Shown in pieces: positions 4,955 through 5,679 of a stretch of DNA of 5,679 bases. This stretch comes from VRUE01 sp046733315 (GTDB lineage Bacteria > Actinomycetota > Thermoleophilia > Solirubrobacterales > 70-9). The position numbers and the translations under genes were made by a program. The stretch covers positions 1 to 5,679 of the forward strand of contig JBKPOV010000032.1 of assembly GCA_046733315.1 (NCBI GenBank), written 5' to 3'. The notes beneath the pieces were generated by a model, which saw only the letters and a program-made list of their open reading frames with translations, made no database searches and was not told the origin of the DNA. Each line of letters begins with the position of its first letter. Position 1 is the stretch's first letter.

Positions 4955-5679
4955 TCAGAGCAGGTGGCGTCGGAGGAAGTCGAGTTGGTCCGCCACGACG
5001 GCTTCGTGCTCTGGGCCGTCGTAGATGTCGAAGTGGTCGACGCCCGGGTAGGTCCGTAGCTCGCCCTTCGGGGCACGACGCGCGGCAGCAATCGCGGGAC
5101 CGGGCTTGGCTACCCGATCGGCCTCGCCCACGCAGACGAGCCAGGGACAGTGGAGCCTCGATGCGTGACGGGCAGGTCGGAAGGGGCGACCGAGCAGCCA
5201 GCGCGAGGAGACGCGGTTGCGCCAGCGCGAGTCCTCGCCGATCTCGACCACGCGCCGCCAGCCCTCCTCCCCACCCGGTGCGTTGATCAGCGCGAGCTCA
5301 TGGGGCTGCCCTACCGCCGGCAGATAACGACCCTGCGCAGCGGCCATGAGCATCCTCGCGGTCACCCGCGGCGAGGAACGATGCGCCTGGCGAACCATGT
5401 CGAGGAAGGGAACCTGGCTTATCGCGGCGGCGACGCGCGGATCGTCGGCGGCGGCGGCAAGCGCATTGCCTCCCCCCATGGAAGAACCGAAGGTGGCCAC
5501 GCGGCTCCCATCGACCTCGGGCAGCGAACGGGCAAAGGCAATCGCCGCGCGCCAGTCCTCGAGCTGTCGCTTGGGATCGAAGCGATCGGGCTCGCCACTG
5601 CTGTCGCCGAAGCCGCGGTGGTCAAAGACGAACGCCGCGAACCCGGCTGCAGAGAAGCGCTCGGCAAAGGCGCCTAGAC
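4955..5679 (-). CDS. Alpha/beta hydrolase, N-terminus beyond the window
   Basis: The frame is open to the right edge, so the start is missing; 240 residues are visible. Numbering from the first visible codon: FVFDHRGFGDSSGE (16-29) is the strand and oxyanion-side loop typical of dienelactone hydrolase-like and Hydrolase_4 enzymes. VATFGSSMGGGNAL (60-73) is the nucleophile elbow G-x-S-x-G with Ser66. A helical lid-like insert follows (about 90-165). Then come LVCVGEADRV with probable catalytic Asp187 and GVDHFDIYDG with His215. The triad is complete, so the enzyme is probably active on an ester, amide or related bond of unknown substrate. An internal GTG at 5500 corresponds to Val60 and is not the start, because conserved sequence lies upstream. 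It is convergent with the HAD gene, with 3 bases between stops and no visible terminator. Confidence 0.88.
   Translation of the reverse strand, partial: LGAFAERFSAAGFAAFVFDHRGFGDSSGEPDRFDPKRQLEDWRAAIAFARSLPEVDGSRVATFGSSMGGGNALAAAADDPRVAAAISQVPFLDMVRQAHRSSPRVTARMLMAAAQGRYLPAVGQPHELALINAPGGEEGWRRVVEIGEDSRWRNRVSSRWLLGRPFRPARHASRLHCPWLVCVGEADRVAKPGPAIAAARRAPKGELRTYPGVDHFDIYDGPEHEAVVADQLDFLRRHLL

Noticed and set aside
4940..4970. Shared terminator between the convergent HAD and hydrolase genes
   Set aside because: Only 3 bases separate the stops, and I see no stem-loop followed by a T-run.
1..5679. tRNA or other RNA gene, CRISPR array, intact transposase
   Set aside because: I looked for a tRNA as integration target, regularly spaced repeats and transposase motifs on both strands and saw none that I could support.

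Overview
The window is GC-rich, with strongly G/C-biased third codon positions and GTG/ATG starts. The protein families look actinobacterial. My best guess is a Thermoleophilia/Solirubrobacterales-like actinomycete, but this rests on the look of the recombinase and proline-rich proteins, not on a search.

Left part (1-3430): remains of a mobile element. It starts with two short minus-strand pieces: a possible 41-aa ORF at 21-146 and the degenerate start of a small conserved protein at 186-330. A promoter/operator-like zone with a perfect 14-bp palindrome (489-502) follows. Next is an apparently intact secreted or membrane-anchored Pro/Ser-rich protein (558-1490). Behind it lies a broken TraG/VirD4-like conjugation ATPase (1509-1850). 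Its middle part, which carries the Walker B motif, is inverted relative to the rest and bounded by 5-bp inverted repeats. A large serine recombinase follows (2067-3405). It has an excellent ribosome binding site but two single-base frameshifts, and it loses homology where its coiled coil should begin. Recombinase plus coupling-protein ATPase suggests a decayed integrative conjugative element. I see no complete transfer module.

Junction (3406-3563): a gene-free strip with a 14-bp palindrome at its left edge, three TGGGGAC repeats and two crossed pairs of 8-bp inverted repeats. It may be an element edge or an old attachment region, but this is unproven.

Right part (3564-5679): ordinary, intact chromosomal-looking genes. 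These are a MIP18/DUF59 Fe-S assembly factor (minus), a divergent pair made of an unknown 130-aa protein and a HAD-family phosphatase (stop/start overlap, probably co-translated), and a convergent alpha/beta hydrolase that runs off the right edge. They do not form an obvious single pathway.

I did not find a convincing new biological system. The most unusual signal is the precise inversion inside the ATPase gene: turning it back restores one continuous reading frame across the left joint.
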